Program-made: the position numbers and the translations under genes | NCBI GenBank assembly: GCA_947650365.1 | Contig: OX393553.1 | Coordinates: forward strand, 40,409,949 to 40,473,948 | Source: Chamaelirium japonicum | Taxonomy: Eukaryota > Streptophyta > Magnoliopsida > Liliales > Melanthiaceae | Direction of reading: 5' to 3' | Length of the DNA stretch: 64,000 bases | Shown: piece after piece, positions 52,561-64,000 of the stretch | How positions within the stretch are numbered: the stretch's first letter is position 1 | Layout: the number at the start of each line of letters is the position of its first letter | The notes under the pieces: model-generated | What the model was told of the DNA's origin: nothing | The model's input: the letters and a program-made list of their open reading frames with translations, nothing else | The model's database searches: none

Positions 52561-55500
52561 CATTCTAATTCCTTCGCACGATCTATTCTAATTCATTCAT
52601 ACGATCGATTCTAATTCATTCATATGATCCATTCTAATTCATTCGCACGATCCATTCTAATTTATTCGTACGATCCATTCTAATTCATTCATACGATCCC
52701 TTCTAATTCATTCGCACGAATGTATCCATTCTAATTCATTCGTATGATCCATTCTAATTCATTCGTACGATCCATTCTAATTCATTCATACGATCCATTC
52801 TAATTCATTCGTACGATCCATTCTAATTCATTCGCACAATCTATTCTAATTCATTCGTATGATCCATTCTAATTCATTAGCACGATCCATTCTAATTCAT
52901 TCGTACGATCCATTCTATTTCATTAATATGATCCATTTCTAATTCATTCGTACGATCCATTCTAATTCATTCGTACGATCCATTCTAATTCATTCGTACA
53001 ATCCATTCTAATTCATTCATACGATCCATTCTAATTCATTTGCACGAATATATCCATTCTAATTCATTCATAGGATACATTCGTGCGAATGAATTAGAAT
53101 GGATCATACGAATGAGTAAGAATGGATCGTACGAATGAAATAGAATGGATTGTACGAATGAATTAGAATGGATCGTACGAATGAATTAGAAAGGATCGTG
53201 CGAAAGAATTAGAATTGATTGTATGAATGAATTAGAATGGATCGTGCGAATGAATTAGAATGGATCGTACGAATGGCTTAGAATGGATAATATGAATGAA
53301 TTAGATTGGATCGTATGAATGAAATAGAATGGATCGTACGAAGGAATTAGAATGGATCGTACGTACGAAGGAATTAGAATTAGAATGGATCGTGCGAAGG
53401 AATTAGAATGGATCGTACGAAGGAATTAGAATGGATCGTACGAATGAATTAGAATGGATACATTTGTGCAAAAGAATTAGAATGGATTGTATGAATGAAT
53501 TAGAATGGATCGTGCTAATGAATTAGAATGGATCGTACGAATGAATTAGAATAGATTGTGCGAATGAATTAGAATGGATCGTACGCGTACGATCCATTCT
53601 AATTCATTCGCACGATCCATTCTAATTCATTCATGCAATCCATTCTAATTCTTTTGCACGAATGTATCCATTCTAATTCATTCGTACGATCCATTCTAAT
53701 TCATTCGTACAATAATCCAATTCATTCATACGATCCATTCTAATTCATTCGTACGATCCATTCTAATTCATTCGTACGATCCATTCTAATTCATTCGCAC
53801 AATCTATTCTAATTCATTCGTACAATCCATTCTAATTCATTCGCACGATCCATTCTAATTCATTCGTATGATCCATTCTATTTCATTCGTACGATCCATT
53901 TTTACTCATTCGTACGGTCCATTCTAATTCATTCGCACGAATGTATCCATTCTAATTCATTCGTACGATCCATTCTAATTCCTTCGTACAATCCATTCTA
54001 TTTCATTCATACGATCCATTCTAATTCCTTCATACGATCCATTCTATTTCCTTCGTACGATCCATTCTAATTCCTTTGTTCTAATTCATTCATACGATCC
54101 ATTCTAATTCATTCGTACGATTCATTCTAATTCAATCCATTCTAACTCATTCGTACGATCTATTCTTACTCATTCGTACGATCCATTCTAAATCATTCGT
54201 ACGATCCATTCTAATTCTTTCGTGCGAATGAATCCATTCTAACTCATTCGTACGTTCCATTCTATATCTAATTCATTCGTGCGATCCATTCTTACTCATT
54301 CGTACGATCCATTCTAATTCATTTGCACGAATATACCCATTCTAATTCATTCGTACGCTCCATTCTAATTCCTTCGTACGATCGTACGAATGAATTAGAA
54401 TGGATCGTACGAATGAATTAGAATGGATCGTGTGAAAGAATTAGAATGGATCGTATGAATGAATTAGAATGGATCCTGCGAATGAATTAGAATGGATCGT
54501 ACGAATGAATTAGAATGGATACATTCATGCGAATGAATTAGAATGGATCGTACAAATAAGTAAGAATGGATCGTACGAATGAATAGAATGGATCATACGA
54601 ATGAATTAGAATGGATTCATTCGTGCGAATGAATTAGAATGGATCGTGCGAATGAATTAGAATGGATCGTATGAATGAATTAGAATGGATACATTCGTGC
54701 GAATGAATTAGAATGGATCGTACGAATGAATTAGAATGGATCGTACGAATGAGTAAGAATGGATCGTACGAATGAAATAGAATGGATCATACAAATGAAT
54801 TAGAACGGATCGTGCGAATGAATTAGAATGGATCGTACGAATGAATTAGAGTGGATACAATCGTACGAATGAATTAGAATAGATCATACGAATGAGTAAG
54901 AATGGATCGTACTCTAATTCATTCGCACGAATGTATCCATTTTAATTCATTCGTATGATCCATTCTAATTCATTCGTACGATCCATTCTAATTCATTCGC
55001 ACGATCCATTCTAATTCATTCATACAATCCATTCTAATTCATTCGTACGATCCATTCGAATTTATTCGCATGAATGAATTAGAATGGTTCGTGCAAATGA
55101 AATAGAATGGATCGGACGAATGAATTAGAATTGATCGTACGAATAAATTAGAATGGATTGTATGAATGAATTAGAATGGATTGTGCGAATGAATTCGAAT
55201 GGATCGTACGAATGAATTAGAATGGATAAATTCGTGCGAATGAATTAGAATGGATTGTATGAACGAACTAGATTGGATCGTATAAATGAATTAGAATGGA
55301 TCGTACGTATGAATTAGAATGGATACATTCATGGGAATGAATAAGAATGGATCGTACGAAGGAATTAGAATGGATCGTGTGAATGAATTAGAATGGATCG
55401 TACGAATGAATTAGAATAGATCGTATGAATGAATTAGAATGGATCATACGAATGAATTAGAATAGATCGTACGAATGAATTAGAGTGGATCGTGTGAAAG

Positions 55501-55970
55501 AATTAGAATGGATTTTATGAATGAATTAGAATAGATTGTGCGAATGAATTAGAATGGATCGTACGAATGAATTAGAATAGATTGTGCGAATGAATTAGAA
55601 TGGATACATTCGTGCGAATGATATAGAATGGATCGTATGAATGAATTAGAATAGATTGTGCGAATGAATTAGAATGGATCGTGCGAATGAATTATAATGG
55701 ATCGTACGAATGAATTAGAATGGATACATTCGTGCGTTCTAATTCATTCATACGATCCATTCTAATTCATTCGCACGAATGTATCCATTCTAATTCATTC
55801 GTACGATCCATTATAATTCCTTCGTACGATCCATTCTAATTCGTACGAAGGAATTAGAATGGATCGTACGAAGGAATTAGAATGTACGATCTATTCTAAT
55901 TCATTCGTACGATTCATTCTAATTCATTCGTATGATCCATTCTAATTCATTCATACGATCCATTCTAATT
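52561..55970. repeat. Mosaic of inverted blocks
   Basis: Forward 52561-53072, reverse 53073-53586, forward 53587-54382, reverse 54383-54912, forward 54913-55070, reverse 55071-55736, forward 55737-55843, reverse 55844-55884, forward 55885-55970. The 54912 turn (GATCGTACTCTAATTC) is the one seen at 18454, 22008 and 37235. A reverse copy of the six-unit cassette lies at about 55215-55345. Around 54070-54290 several truncated forward units occur (TTGTTCTAATTC, TTCAATCC, TATATCTAATTC). No gene seen. Confidence 0.91.
55726..55915. repeat. Double-inversion cassette (also at 1871 and 44511)
   Basis: A reverse 28-bp unit runs into forward at CATTCGTGCGTTCTAATTC, about 107 bp of forward units follow, then a reverse pair of units (about 41 bp) entered at TAATTCGTACGAAGG and left at TTAGAATGTACGATCT. 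The same order and spacing is seen at about 1871-2060 and 44511-44700, so one complex event was copied to three places. Confidence 0.9.
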
Positions 55971-58318
55971 GATCATACTAATGAATTAGAATGGATCGTA
56001 CGAATGAATTAGAATAGATCGTACGAATGAATTAGAATGGATCGTACGAATGAATTAGAATAGATCGTACGAATGAGTAAGAATGGATCGTACGAATGAA
56101 ATAGAATGGATTGTACGAATGAATTAGAAAGGATCGTACGAATGAATTAGAATGGATCGTTTGAAAGAATTAGAATGAATTGTATGAATGAATTAGAATT
56201 GATCATGCGAATGAATTAGAATGGATCGTACGAATGAATTAGAATGGATCGTACGAATTAATTAGAATGGATCATACGAATAAGTTAGAATGGATCGTAC
56301 GAATGAATTAGAATGGATCGTACGAATGAATTAGAATGGATATATTCGTGCAAATGAATTAGATTGGATCGTATGAATGAATTAGAATGTATCGTACGAA
56401 TGAATTAGAATGGATCGTGTGTAAGAATTAGAATGGATTGTATGAATGAATTAGAATTGATCGTGCGAATGAATTAGAATGGATCGTACGAATGAATTAG
56501 AAAGGATCGTACGAATGAATTAGAATGGATCGTATGAATGAAATAGAATGGATCGTATGAATTAGAATGGATCGTACGAATGAAATAGAATAGATCGTAC
56601 AAATGAATTAGAATGGATCATTCGTGCGAATTAATTAGAATGGATCGTACGAATGAATTAGAATGGATCGTGCGAATGAATTAGAATGGATCGTGCGAAT
56701 GAATTAGAATAGATGCATTCGTGCGAAACAATTAGAATGGATCGTACGAATGAATAAGAATAGATTGTGCGAATGAATTAGAATGGATCGTACGAATGAA
56801 TTAGAATGGATACATTCGTGCTAATGAATTAGAATGGATCGTACGATTGAATTAGAATAGATTATGCGAATGAATTAGAATGGATCGTACGAATGAATTA
56901 GAATGGATCGTACGAATGAAATAGAATGGATCGTACGAATGAATTAGCATGGATCGTGCTAAGGAATTAGAATGGATCGTACAAAGGAATTAGAATGGAT
57001 TGTGCGAATGAATTAGAATGGATCGTACGAATGAATTATTAAGGATCGTAATAATGGATCGTACGAATGAAATAGAATGGATCGTACGAATGAATTAGCA
57101 TGGATCATGCGAATGAATTAGAATGGATCGTGTGAAAGAATTAGAATGGATTGTATGAATGAATTAGAATTGATCGTGCAAATGAATTAGAATGGATCGT
57201 ACGAATGAATTAGAATGGATCGTATGAATGAAATAGAATGGATCATATGAATTAGAATGGATCGTACGAATGAAATAGAATAGATCGTACGAATGAATTA
57301 GAATGGATACATTCGTGCGAATGAATTAGAATGGATCGTACGAATGAATTAGAATGGATCGTGCGAATGAGTTAGAAAGGATACAATCGTGCGAAAGAAT
57401 TAGAATGGATCATACGAATGAATTAGAATAGATTGTGCGAATGAATTAGAATGGATCGTACGAATGAATTAGAATGGATACATTCGCGCTAATGAATTAG
57501 AATGGATCGTACAAATGAATTAGAATAGATTGTGCGAATGAATTAGAATGGATCGTACGAATGAATTAGAATGGATCGTAATAATGGATTGTACGAATGA
57601 AATAGAATGGATCGTACGAATGAATTAGCATGGATCGTGCTAAGGAATTAGGATGGATCGTACAAAGGAATTAGAATGGATTGTGCGAATGAATTAGAAT
57701 GGATCGTACGAATAAATTAGAATGGATCGTAATAATGGATCGTATGAATGAAATAGAATGGATCGTACGAATGAATTAGCATGGATCATGCGAACGAACT
57801 AGAATGGATCGTACGAATGAATTAGAATGGATCGTATGAATGAATTAGAATGGATTGTGCAAATGAATTAGAATGGATCGCACGAATGAATTAGAATGGA
57901 TACATTCGTGCGAATGAATTAGAATGGACCGTATGAATGAATTAGAATAGATTGTGTGAATGAATTAGAATGGATCATGCGAATGAATTAGAATGGATCG
58001 TATGAATGAATTAGAATAGATTGTGCGAATGAATTAGAATGGATCGTACGAATGAATTAGAATGGATCGTAATAATGGATCGTACGAATGAAATAGAATG
58101 GATCGTGCGAATGAATTAGCATGGATCGTGCGAATGAATTAGAATGGATCATACAAATGAATTAGAATGGATCGTATGAATGAATTAGAATTGATTGTGC
58201 GAATGAATTAGAATGGATCGTGCGAATGAATTAGAATGGATACATTCGTGCGAATGAATTAGAATGGATCTTGCTAATGAATTAGAATTGATCGTGCGAA
58301 TGAATTAGAATGGATCGT
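55971..58318 (-). repeat. Reverse satellite block with a 0.7-kb duplication
   Basis: Reverse units. Contains TTAGCA/TGCTAA pairs at 56944 and 57625, and 13-bp short units GATCGTAATAATG near 57046, 57575, 57725 and 58065. The offset between matching markers is about 680-712 bp, giving two tandem copies over about 56.35-57.8 kb. Ends at GATCGTTCTAATTTATTCG. No gene seen. Confidence 0.93.
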
Positions 58319-60513
58319 TCTAATTTATTCGTAATTCGTACGATCCATTCTAATTCATTAGCATGATCCATTCTAATTCATTCGTACGATCTATTCTATT
58401 TCATTCGTACGATCCATTTTTACTCAATCGTATGATCCATTCTAATTCATTCGCACGAATGTATCCATTCTAATTCATTCGTACGATCCATTCTAATTCA
58501 TTCGCACGATCCATTCAAATTCGTTAATACGATCCAAACTAATTCATTCATACGATCCATTCTAATTCATTCGCACGAATGTATCCATTCTAATTCTTTC
58601 GTACGATCCATTCTAATTCATTCGCACAATCCATTCTAATTCATTCATACGATCCATTCTAATTCATTCGTACGATCCATTCTAATTCATTCGCACGATC
58701 CATGCTAATTCATTCGTACGAACCATTATATTTCATTCGTACGATCCATTATTACGATCCATTCTAATTCATTCGTACGATCCATTCTAATTCATTCGCA
58801 CAATCTATTCTAATTCATTCGTACGATCCATTCTAATTCATTAGCACGATCCATACTAATTCATTCATACAATCCATTCTAATTCATTCGTACGATCCAT
58901 TCTAATTCATTCGCATGAATGTATTCATTCTAATTCAATCCGATCCTTTCTAATTCATTCATACGATCCAATCTAATTTATTCATACGATCCATTCTAAT
59001 TCATTCGTACGATCCATTCTAATTCATTCATACGATCCATTCTAATTCATTTGTACGATCCATTCTAATTCATTCGCACGATCCATTCTAATTCATTCGC
59101 ACGATCTATTCTAATTCTATCGTACGATCCATTCTAATTCATTCATACAATCCATTCTAATTCTTTTCCACGAATGTATCCATTCTAATTAGAATGAATT
59201 AGAATGGATACAATCGTACGAATGAATTAGAATAGATCGTACGAATGAATTAGAATAGATCGCACGAATGTATCCATTCTAATTCATTCGTATGATCCAT
59301 TCTAATTCATTCGCACAATCTATTCTAATTCATTCGTATGATCCATTCTAATTCTTTCGCACGAATGTATCCATTCTAATTCATTCGCACGATCCATTCT
59401 AATTCATTCGTACGATCCATTCTAATTCATTCGCACGAATGTATCCATTCTAATTTATTCGTACGATCTATTCTATTTCATTCGCACGATCCATGCTAAT
59501 TCATTCGTACGAACCATTCTATTTCATTCGTACGATCCATTATTACGATCCATTCTAATTCATTCGTACGATCCATTCTAATTCATTCGCACAATCTATT
59601 CTAATTCATTCGTACGATCCATTCTAATTCATTAGCACGATCCATACTAATTCATTCATACAATCCATACTAATTCATTCGTACGATCCATTCTAATTCA
59701 TTCGCATGAATGTATTCATTCTAATTCAATCCGATCCTTTCTAATTCATTCATACGATCCAATCTAATTTATTCATACGATCCATTCTAATTCATTCGTA
59801 CGATCCATTCTAATTCCTTCGTACGATCCATTCTAATTCATTCATACGATCCATTCTAATTCATTTGTACGATCCATTCTAATTCATTCGCACGATCCAT
59901 TCTAATTCATTCGCACGATCCATTCTAATTCATTCGTACGATCCATTCTAATTCATTCATACAATCCATTCTAATTCTTTTCCACGAATGTATCCATTCT
60001 AATTAGAATGAATTAGAATGGATACAATCGTACGAATGAATTAGAATAGATCGTACGAATGAATTAGAATAGATCGCACGAATGTATCCATTCTAATTCA
60101 TTCGTATGATCCATTCTAATTCATTCGCACAATCTATTCTAATTCATTCGTATGATCCATTCTAATTCTTTCGCACGAATGTATCCATTCTAATTCATTC
60201 GCACGATCCATTCTAATTCATTCGTACGATCCATTCTAATTCATTCGCACGAATGTATCCATTCTAATTTATTCGTACGATCTATTCTATTACATTCGTA
60301 CGATCCATTCTAATTCATACGATCCATTCTATTTCATTCATACGATCCATTCTAATTCATTCGTACGATCCATTCTAATTCATTCGTACGATCCATTCTA
60401 ATTCATTCGCATGATCAATTCTAATTCATTCATACAATCCATTCTAATTCTTTCACACGATCCATTCTAATTCATTTGTACGATCCATTCTAATTCATTC
60501 GTACAATCCATTG
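58319..60513 (+). repeat. Forward satellite block with two reverse islands
   Basis: Forward units with reverse islands at 59191-59262 and 60004-60076. The islands are copies of each other, each within one repeat of a 0.8-kb tandem duplication. Entry near 58318 includes a short palindromic run, ATTCGTAATTCGTACG. No gene seen. Confidence 0.93.
58694..60298. repeat. 0.8-kb tandem duplication including a micro-inversion
   Basis: Two copies, 58694-59484 and 59485-60298. The offset is 791 bp at GAATGTATTCATTC (58917 and 59708). It is 814 bp at the reverse island (59191 and 60005), the 23-bp difference being one extra unit with CCTTCGTACG in copy 2. Shared oddities, such as TTCAATCCGATCCTTTC and CATTATTACG, show near identity and a recent copy. 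Confidence 0.94.
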
Positions 60514-62947
60514 ATCGTACGAATGAATTAGAATGGATCGTACAAATGAATTAGAAAGGATACATTCGTGCGAATGAATTAGAATGGATCGTGAGAATGA
60601 ATTAGAATGGATCGTACGAATGAATTAGCATGTATCGTGCTAATGAATTAGAATGGAACGTTCGAATGAATTAGAATGGATCGTGTGAAGAATTAGAATG
60701 GATTGTATGAATGAATTAGAATGGATCGTATGAATGAATTAGAATGGATCGTACGAATGAATTAGAATGGATCGTACGATTGAATTAGAATTGATACATT
60801 CCAAACGATCCATTCTAATTCATTCGTACGATCTATTCAAATGAATTAGAATGGATCGTATGAATGAATTAGAATGGATCGTGCGAATGAATTAGAATGG
60901 ATCGTACGAATGAATTAGAATGGATCGTATGAATGAATTAGAATGGATCGTACGAATGAATTAGAATGGATCGTACAAATGAATTCGAATGGATCGTGCG
61001 AATGAATTAGAATGGATCGTGCAAATGAATTAGAATGGATCGTGCGAATGAATTAGAATGGATCGTGCTAATGAATTAGAATGGATTGTGCGAATGAATT
61101 AGAATGGATCGTACGAATGAATTAGCATGGATCGTGCGAATGAATTAGAATGGATCGTATGAATGAGTAAGAATGGATCGTACGAATGAAATAGAATGGA
61201 TTGTACGAATGAATTAGAATGGATCGTACGAATGAATTAGAATGGATACATTTGTGCGAATGAATTAGAATGGATCGTACGAATGAATTAGAATAGATCG
61301 TACGAATGAATTAAAATGGATCGTATGAATGAATTAGAATGGATCATACGAATAAAATAGAATGGATTGTACGAATGAATTAGATTACGATCCATTCTAT
61401 TTCATTCGTATGATCCATTCTAATTCCTTCGTACAATCTAATTCATTCATTCGATCCATTCTAATTCATTCGCACGAATGTATCCATTCTAATTCATTCG
61501 TACGATCCATTCTAATTCATTCGCACGATCCATTCTAATTCATTCCTACGATCCATTCTAATTCATTTATACGATCTAATCTAATTCATTCATACAATCC
61601 ATTCTAATTCATTCGCACGAATTTATCCATTCTAATTCATTCGTACGATCCATTCTAATTCTTCGCACAATCTATTCTAATTCATTCGTACGTTCCATTC
61701 TAATTCATTAGCACGATCCATTCTAATTCATTCGTACAATCCGTACGAATGAAATAGAATGGATCGTATGAATTTATTAGAGTGGATCGTACGAATAAAA
61801 TAGAATGGATCGTACGAATGAGTAAGAATGGATCGTACGAATGAAATAGACTGGATTGTACGAATAAATTAGAATGGATTGTACGAATTAATTAGAATGG
61901 ATCGTGCGAATGAATTAGAATGGATCGTACGAATGAATTAGAATCGATACATTCGTGCGAATAAATTAGAATGGATCATACGAATGAGTAAGATTGGATC
62001 GTACGAATGAAATAGAATGGATTGTACGAATGAATTAGAATGGATCGTACGAATGAATTAGATTAGATTGTATGAATGAATTAGAATGGATACATTCGTG
62101 CGAAGGAATTAGAATGGATCGTACGAATGAATTAGAATAGATCGTACGAATGAATTAAAATGGATCGTACGAATAAATTAGAATGGATACATTCGTGCGA
62201 ATGAATTAGAATGGATCATACGAATGAGTAAGATTGGATCGTATGAATGAAATAGAATGGATTGTACGAATGAATTAGAATGGATCGTACGAATGAATTA
62301 GATTAGATTGTATGAATGAATTAGAATGGATACATTCGTGCGAATGAATTAGAATGGATCGTACGAATGAATTAGAATAGATCGTACGAATGAATTAGAA
62401 TGGATCGTATGAATGAATTAGAATAGATTGTGCGAATGAATTAGAATGGATCGTGTGAATGAATTAGAATGGATCCTACGAATGAATTAGAATAGAGACA
62501 TTCGTGCGAATGAATTAGAATGGATCGTACGAATGAGTAAGAATGGATCGTACGAATGAAATAGAATGGATTGTACGAATGAATTAGAATGGATTGTACG
62601 AATGAATTAGAATGGATCGTGCGAATGAATTAGAATGGATCGTACGAATGAATTAGAATGGATACATTAGTGCGAATGAATTAGAATGGATCATACGAAT
62701 GAGTAATAATGGATCGTACGAATGAAATAGAATGGATTGTACGAATGAATTAGAATAGATCGTATGAATGAATTAGAATAGATAGTATGAATGAATTATA
62801 ATGGATACATTCTTGCGAATGAATTAGAATGGATCGTACGAATGAATTAGAATAGATCGTACGAATGAATTAGAATGGATCGTACGAATAAATTAGAATA
62901 GATTGTACGAATGAATTAGAATGGATCGTATGAATGAATTGGATTAT
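60514..62947. repeat. Mostly reverse block with short forward pieces
   Basis: Reverse 60514-60802, forward 60803-60839, reverse 60840-61387, forward 61388-61742, reverse 61743-62947. The turn near 60802 (GATACATTCCAAACGATCC) matches 33670. The forward piece at 61388-61742 contains a partial six-unit cassette (CATTTATACG, CGCACGAATTTATCC, TTAGCACGATCC). A 240-bp tandem repeat lies in the last reverse block. No gene seen. Confidence 0.92.
61974..62425 (-). repeat. 240-bp tandem higher-order repeat, about two copies
   Basis: Copy 1 61974-62213 and copy 2 from 62214 to about 62425. Each full copy has ten units: eight of 23 bp and two of 28 bp (184+56), counted directly. The marker pair GAGTAAGATTGG and TTAGATTAGATTG is kept. 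A looser relative follows near 62520-62760. Confidence 0.92.
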
Positions 62948-64000
62948 GATCCATTCTACTTAATTTGTATGATCGATTCTAATTTCTAATTCATTCATAC
63001 GATCCATTCTAATTCATTCGCACGATCCATTCTAATTCATTCATACGATCCATTCTAATTCATTCATACGATCCATTCTAATTCATTCGTATGATCCATT
63101 CTAATTCATTCGCACGATCCATTCTTACTCATTCTTACGATCCATTCTAATTCATTCGCACGATCCATTCTAATTCATTCATATGATCCATTCTAATTCA
63201 TTCGCACGATTGTATCCATTCTAATTTCTTCGTACGATCCATTCTAATTCATTCATACGATCCATTCTAATTCATTCGTACGATCCATTCTAATTCCTTT
63301 GTACGATCCATTCTAATTCATTCATACGATCCATTCTAATTCATTCGTACGATCCATTCTAATTCATTCGCACGATCCATTCTAATTCATTCATACGATC
63401 CAATCTAATTCCTTCGTACGATCTATTCTTACTCATTCGCACAATCTATTCTAATTCATTCGTACGATCCATTCTAATTCATTCGTACGATCCATTCTAA
63501 TTCATTCGAACGATCCATTCTAATTCATTCGCACGAACGTATCCATTCTAAGTCATACGTACGATCTATTCTAATTCATTCGCACGATCCATTCTAATTC
63601 ATTCGTACGATCCATTCTAATTCATTAGCACGATCCATTCTAATTCCTTCGTACGATCCATTCTACTTCCTTCGTACGATCAATTCTAATTCCTTCGTAC
63701 GATCCATTCTAATTCCTTCGTACGATCCATTCTATTTCATTCGTATGATCCATTCTAATTCATTCGCACGATCCATTCTAATTCCTTCGTACGATCCATT
63801 CTAATTCATTCATACGATCCATTCTAATTCATTCGTACGATCCATTCTAATTCCTTTGTACGATCCATTCTAATCCATTCATACGATCCATTCTAATTCA
63901 TTTGTACGATCCATTCTAATTCATTCGCACGATCCATTCTAATTCATTCATACGATCCAATCTAATTCCTTCGTACGATCCATTCTTACTCATTCGCACA
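62948..64000 (+). repeat. Forward satellite block running off the window
   Basis: Forward units to the last base, opening with diverged units (CTACTTAATTTG, GATCGATTCTAATTTC). From about 63630 several successive units carry TTCCTTCGTACG. The array clearly continues past 64000. No gene seen. Confidence 0.95.

Larger units (their letters stand above)
1..64000. repeat. 23-bp satellite array, mixed orientation, fills the window
   Basis: Every line of the window can be read as copies of a 23-bp unit: core CCATTCTAATTCATTC, a GTAC-type step, then GATC into the next core. The reverse complement appears as GAATGAATTAGAATGG. The unit contains several palindromic words: GATC, GTAC, and CGTACG across the unit join. 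Most variation falls at a few positions: CGTACG to CATACG, CGTATG, CGTACA or CGCACG; CTAATTC to CTATTTC; CATTCT to CAATCT; TTCATT to TTCCTT. I see no interruption by unique sequence; the longest odd stretch is about 25 bp near 9245. The period is not a multiple of three, so the array does not look like a coding repeat. I do not recognise the family by name, and a centromeric, pericentromeric or other heterochromatic origin cannot be told apart from sequence alone. Confidence 0.99.

Noticed and set aside
1-64000. CRISPR array (short regular direct repeats)
   Set aside because: Repeats abut with no unique spacers, flip orientation constantly, and no cas-like gene is present.
1-64000. Telomeric or subtelomeric repeat
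   Set aside because: The unit is 23 bp, with no TTAGGG, TTTAGGG or TTAGG runs, and both orientations are mixed.
1-64000. Transposable element insertions
   Set aside because: I found no unique stretch, poly-A tail, terminal repeat or coding remnant interrupting the array. Duplicated segments are satellite throughout.
1-64000. CENP-B box within the unit
   Set aside because: TTCG occurs in every unit, but the following bases do not fit the rest of the known box.
1-64000. The entire pattern as an assembly or sequencing artefact
   Set aside because: Variants are ordered, shared among distant copies and biased to CpG, which random error would not give. Individual copy numbers and switch points could still be misassembled.

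Overview
The whole 64 kb window is satellite DNA. It is one unbroken field of a short, AT-rich tandem repeat (about 35% GC, from the consensus unit). The basic unit is 23 bp: the core CCATTCTAATTCATTC, then a GTAC/GCAC/ATAC step, then GATC leading into the next core. I estimate about 2,700 diverged units. I found no gene, RNA gene, transposon, CRISPR array or stretch of unique DNA. The only open reading frames are by-products of the repeat. Such an array points to eukaryotic heterochromatin (pericentromere, centromere, sex chromosome, knob or similar). The sequence alone does not identify the species. Frequent C-to-T and G-to-A changes at the two CpG positions of the unit suggest a genome that methylates CpG.

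The array is not head-to-tail throughout. Units run in both directions, here called forward (core reads CCATTCTAATTCATTC on the + strand) and reverse (core reads GAATGAATTAGAATGG on the + strand). By hand I find about 93 alternating blocks plus five one-unit islands, or roughly 100 orientation switches. Blocks range from about 20 bp to 3.9 kb. About 57% of the bases are in reverse orientation and 43% in forward. Long reverse blocks lie at 4.4-8.2, 9.9-12.4, 13.0-16.9, 30.8-33.7 and 56.0-58.3 kb. Long forward blocks lie at 18.5-20.3, 22.0-23.9, 25.7-27.1, 37.2-39.0, 40.5-42.0, 44.7-45.9 and 47.5-51.0 kb. Fine mosaics occur at 1.6-4.4, 27-30.8, 39-40.4, 42-44.7 and 52.6-56 kb.

Above the unit there are several nested levels. 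(1) Length variants: 28-bp units with an extra GAATG half-dyad, 19-bp and 13-bp short units, and local 30-bp units. (2) Fixed orders of marked units, such as a six-unit cassette seen many times on both strands. (3) Tandem higher-order repeats of 111, 125, 165, 240, 295, 325, 405, about 700 and about 800 bp. (4) A 3.55-kb tandem duplication (17.8-25.0 kb) that contains inversions. (5) A macro-repeat in which about 12.7-30.6 kb recurs, rearranged, at about 30.6-43.8 kb. The same orientation-switch junctions recur at matching places in these copies, so the inversions formed first and were amplified afterwards.

Coordinates of blocks and switches were read by eye and are accurate to about 5-15 bp. 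Copy boundaries of the large duplications are less exact. No percent identities were computed.
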